Assembly: GCA_030019105.1 (NCBI GenBank)
Contig: JASEGY010000143.1
Location: 1-8,155 of the forward strand
Source of the DNA: a bacterium
Lineage (GTDB): Bacteria > UBA9089 > JASEGY01
Direction of reading: 5' to 3'
Length of the DNA stretch: 8,155 bases
In this document: piece by piece, positions 6,091-8,155 of the stretch
Position numbering within the stretch: position 1 is the first letter of the stretch
Layout of the letters: the number at the start of each line of letters is the position of its first letter
The notes under the pieces: generated by a model
What the model was told of the DNA's origin: nothing
The model's input: only the letters and a program-made list of their open reading frames with translations
Databases searched by the model: none
Program-made: the position numbers and the translations under genes

Positions 6091-8012
6091 AAAAGCTGAA
6101 GCAGGGTTTGAGGCTTCAAGTTAGCCTGAGCCAACATGGCTGTGCCTGACTGGGAGAGTATCTGATTCTTCACAAAATCACTCATCTCTTTGGCCATGTC
6201 CACATCACGAATCTGTGATTCAGCACTGGTCATATTTTCGGATGAGACGCGGAGGCTCTTTATCATATGCTCTAACCGATTTTGATAAGCACCCAGATTG
6301 GCCCTCTGAACCGAGATCATATCAATGGCTTCCTGGAGTTTCTGGATCGATCCCTCCGCATTTTCCCTGGTAGCCAGACCTTCCTGTTTTAATCTATCTA
6401 TTTTAAGGCCGGCCGTAGATAAGGTCTGGATATACATACTCATTGTCTGGTATTCATTGGCCCCAACGTGCAGGACGAGGCTTCCCTTCCAGGTGGGGGA
6501 ATCAATCTTGGGCGGCTCAACCTTGCCCGTGGGGATATTGGTCTCGGTGAAAAAGCCAAACCCAACCGTTGATTCTATCTCGACCAGGTTCAGCGGTTCT
6601 CCCTCTCGATCAGCCCGAAAGATAAACTGGTCCGTCACATTATCGTAGGTAACAGTCACAGCAGCCTTGGTCGAACTATTAATGTCTTCTATGAAGGCAG
6701 CTACAGAAAGGTAGTCTTCGATCTTAAATTCGGCTCCATTGATAACCACCCGGCCGCCAATCTGATGGTCAAAATTATCTTCTCCAAATCCTTTAGCCAG
6801 GCTGATAAAATCTTCAGGCCCGCCTTTTACCTCAGTTGCGCTAATTTCAGTGGCCTGTCTGGTTGGAGCCAGATAACGGCGGCGGGTAATGTTAACCTCG
6901 GTTAGAAATCCTATCCCTCCTTCTTCGTTCTCAGTGATGACGAGATCTTCTTTGGGATCATTACTCTTGATGGTGAACTCATCAAAATCTTTATCGTAAC
7001 TGACAGATGCCCTTGCTTTCTCCGAGGTATTAACTGCATCCATAAAATCCTGCACTGAGGCGTAATCATCTATGCGAAATAAGACTCCATTAATTGTAAC
7101 TGAGCCCGTAGGTATATTATCAAACCCGGCCGTAGACCAGGATCTATCGACGTCAATAATATTGTCGGTTCCATCAGCCACCTCAAAGCGGCTAATACCA
7201 CTGGCGTTAGGCCCGGGAGGAGGAGTAGTGCCTAAAGTAAGATGACTGGCCGTAAAGAAGCCGTTTGTCGGGCTCGATTCATACAGCCGCAAGTTGGCCT
7301 GGGGGGTATCGCTTTTAATCGTAAACCGATCCTTATCCGAATCATACTCTAAGGTGACAGCCGCCTTCTCAGACTTGTTGATTGCTTTCATAAGTTCAGC
7401 CGGCGTATTATAATCAGACAGGCTGAAGGTCTCACCATTGATGGTTACGTTTCCTTCGGGCAGGATTTCAAAACCGCTTTTCTCCCATTTAGCATTGATA
7501 TCTAATTCACCGGCCACTTTGGTAGCGACTGGATTGATGCTCTTGCGGAAGGCCTTAGAAAGCGGCGATTCTGCAGAGAAATCCCCCCGGAAAAGTTTCA
7601 GGGTATTGAATTCTATTGAGTCAGACATCCGGTCGATCTCATCCAGGATCTGGTCAACCTCTATCTGAACCTGCGCCCGATCACCGTCAACATAGGTTCC
7701 GTTCGCTACCTGAACGGCCAGGGTCCTCATTCGTTGAGTCATTACCTGGATCTCTTCCAGGGCTGCTTCAGCCGTCTGAATGACTGAAACACCATCGTTG
7801 GCGTTCCGGATAGATTGGTCAAGTCCGTAGACCTGGGTTCGCAGTTTTTCTGAGATGGCCAGACCAGCAGCATCATCGGCGGCCCGATTGATTCGGTAAC
7901 CGGAGGAAAGCTTTTCAATATTCCTATTAATATTAAAATCCGTGTTCAGGATGTGGCGGTGGGCAAAAATAGCGCTGATATTATGTATGATACTAAGATT
8001 AGCTGTAGCCAT
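6084..8012 (-). CDS. fliC: Flagellin with three internal Flagellin_IN-like domains
   Basis: Structural subunit of the flagellar filament, exported through the flagellar secretion system. The N-terminal D0/D1 (about 1-147) carries EKLSSGYRINRAADDAAGLA (33-52), the GVSVIQTAEAAL stretch and QRMRTLAVQVANGTY. The C-terminal D1/D0 (about 508-642) carries QRANLGAYQNRLEH and ends AMLAQANLKPQTLLQLLS, the helix packed in the filament core. Between them are three diverged repeats (about 172-258, 286-375, 403-493) whose VTING/VVING strands begin at 187, 303 and 420; each reads ING-x-x-F followed by DY, an Ile/Val-Asn pair and a Y-D-F-I/T-K pattern. The repeats resemble Flagellin_IN domains and should form surface-exposed outer domains. 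At 642 residues it is longer than a minimal flagellin. The ATG is at 8012 with AAGGAGG at 8023-8029, 10 nt upstream. It is transcribed towards the pil cluster. Leader structure suggests translational control. Confidence 0.95.
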   Translation of the reverse strand: MATANLSIIHNISAIFAHRHILNTDFNINRNIEKLSSGYRINRAADDAAGLAISEKLRTQVYGLDQSIRNANDGVSVIQTAEAALEEIQVMTQRMRTLAVQVANGTYVDGDRAQVQIEVDQILDEIDRMSDSIEFNTLKLFRGDFSAESPLSKAFRKSINPVATKVAGELDINAKWEKSGFEILPEGNVTINGETFSLSDYNTPAELMKAINKSEKAAVTLEYDSDKDRFTIKSDTPQANLRLYESSPTNGFFTASHLTLGTTPPPGPNASGISRFEVADGTDNIIDVDRSWSTAGFDNIPTGSVTINGVLFRIDDYASVQDFMDAVNTSEKARASVSYDKDFDEFTIKSNDPKEDLVITENEEGGIGFLTEVNITRRRYLAPTRQATEISATEVKGGPEDFISLAKGFGEDNFDHQIGGRVVINGAEFKIEDYLSVAAFIEDINSSTKAAVTVTYDNVTDQFIFRADREGEPLNLVEIESTVGFGFFTETNIPTGKVEPPKIDSPTWKGSLVLHVGANEYQTMSMYIQTLSTAGLKIDRLKQEGLATRENAEGSIQKLQEAIDMISVQRANLGAYQNRLEHMIKSLRVSSENMTSAESQIRDVDMAKEMSDFVKNQILSQSGTAMLAQANLKPQTLLQLLS

Positions 8013-8038
8013 GATTATTTATCCTCCTTGATATCGTG

Positions 8039-8062
8039 ATCTTAATCCTCCCTGATTAAGAT
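8039..8062 (-). promoter_or_regulatory. Leader hairpin with AGGGAG loop, candidate CsrA site
   Basis: On the - strand a perfect 9-bp stem (ATCTTAATC with GATTAAGAT) presents the hexaloop AGGGAG. It lies 9 nt upstream of the AAGGAGG ribosome binding site. A GGA exposed in a hairpin loop plus a second GGA in the Shine-Dalgarno sequence is the known arrangement for CsrA repression of flagellin translation in Bacillus subtilis. The structure is seen; CsrA binding is inference, and no csrA or fliW gene is in the window. Confidence 0.55.
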
Positions 8063-8063
8063 A

Positions 8064-8098
8064 TCCCTCCTACTTTTTAATTGAATTAATCACCTCCT
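8064..8098 (-). promoter_or_regulatory. Orphan Shine-Dalgarno-like motifs in flagellin leader
   Basis: Reading the - strand, AGGAGGTGAT (8098-8089) is a perfect ten-base complement to the 3' end of 16S rRNA, and TAGGAGGGA (8072-8064) follows. No ATG, GTG or TTG lies at a usable distance from either, so they do not start an evident peptide. They may serve as ribosome standby or protein-binding sites. Confidence 0.45.
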
Positions 8099-8104
8099 AT
8101 TATA
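8099..8104 (-). promoter_or_regulatory. Possible -10 box for flagellin
   Basis: TATAAT occurs on the - strand at 8104-8099, but no good TTGACA is found 16-18 nt upstream, and no convincing sigma28 (TAAA...GCCGATAA) or sigma54 site was found in 8105-8155. A start here would place the transcript end inside the orphan AGGAGGTGAT. This is a weak call. Confidence 0.25.
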
Positions 8105-8137
8105 TACTCAGCACGGTCATAAATAGTGATTTTGAAC

Positions 8138-8155
8138 AGGTTGTAGGTTGTAAGT
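8138..8155. repeat. Heptad repeat AGGTTGT running off the right edge
   Basis: Two perfect AGGTTGT units (8138-8144, 8145-8151) are followed by AAGT at the window end. This is a third sequence family with the same 7-base period as the GAAATTG and CGGATTG arms, and probably one arm of another palindrome beyond the window. Confidence 0.5.

Noticed and set aside
6325..6648. Open frame of 107 codons on the + strand inside flagellin
   Set aside because: It is a shadow of a clearly conserved flagellin coding strand, with no domain similarity of its own.
8105..8155. Sigma28 or sigma54 flagellar promoter upstream of flagellin
   Set aside because: A GACCGTGC stretch on the - strand only partly resembles the sigma28 -10 box and has no TAAA element at the right distance; no GG/GC pair fits sigma54.

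Overview
This window looks like chromosomal DNA from a motile, piliated Gram-negative-type bacterium. It encodes type IV pilus motor and platform proteins (PilB, PilT, PilC) and a flagellin. The intergenic gaps are full of short-period repeats (units of 7, 8 and 9 bases) arranged as large palindromes. That repeat style is familiar from uncultured environmental lineages, but the sequence does not fix the phylum and I do not name one.

Layout on the + strand: a well-formed sigma70-type promoter (89-117) precedes pilB (144-1877, TTG start). A 786-base gap follows with no credible gene. It holds a nested palindrome (1890-2198) and, directly abutting it, a 419-base MITE-like element (2206-2624) with 27-base terminal inverted repeats and a perfect 8-base flanking direct repeat. 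Next come pilT (2664-3737), a second repeat palindrome (about 3746-3925), and pilC (3944-5155). Thirty-two bases after pilC is a two-gene toxin-antitoxin module: a small ribbon-helix-helix-like protein (5188-5445) and a Doc/Fic-family toxin (5442-5927) that share a GTGA overlap. A strong, probably bidirectional terminator (5949-5985) ends this strand's transcription.

On the - strand, converging on that terminator, is a long flagellin gene (8012-6084, 642 residues). Its conserved ends flank three diverged copies of a Flagellin_IN-like domain at a spacing of about 116 residues. Its leader carries several GGA/Shine-Dalgarno-like motifs and a perfect 9-bp hairpin with an AGGGAG loop, which resembles the CsrA-controlled flagellin leaders known in other bacteria.

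How the genes work together: PilB powers pilus extension, PilT powers retraction, and PilC is the inner-membrane platform both act on. The pilins and secretin are not in the window. The flagellin belongs to the separate swimming apparatus. The toxin-antitoxin pair is accessory and is probably passively linked to the operon end. The most unusual material is non-coding: the MITE-like insertion, the concentric palindromes inside the pil gene cluster, and the flagellin leader.
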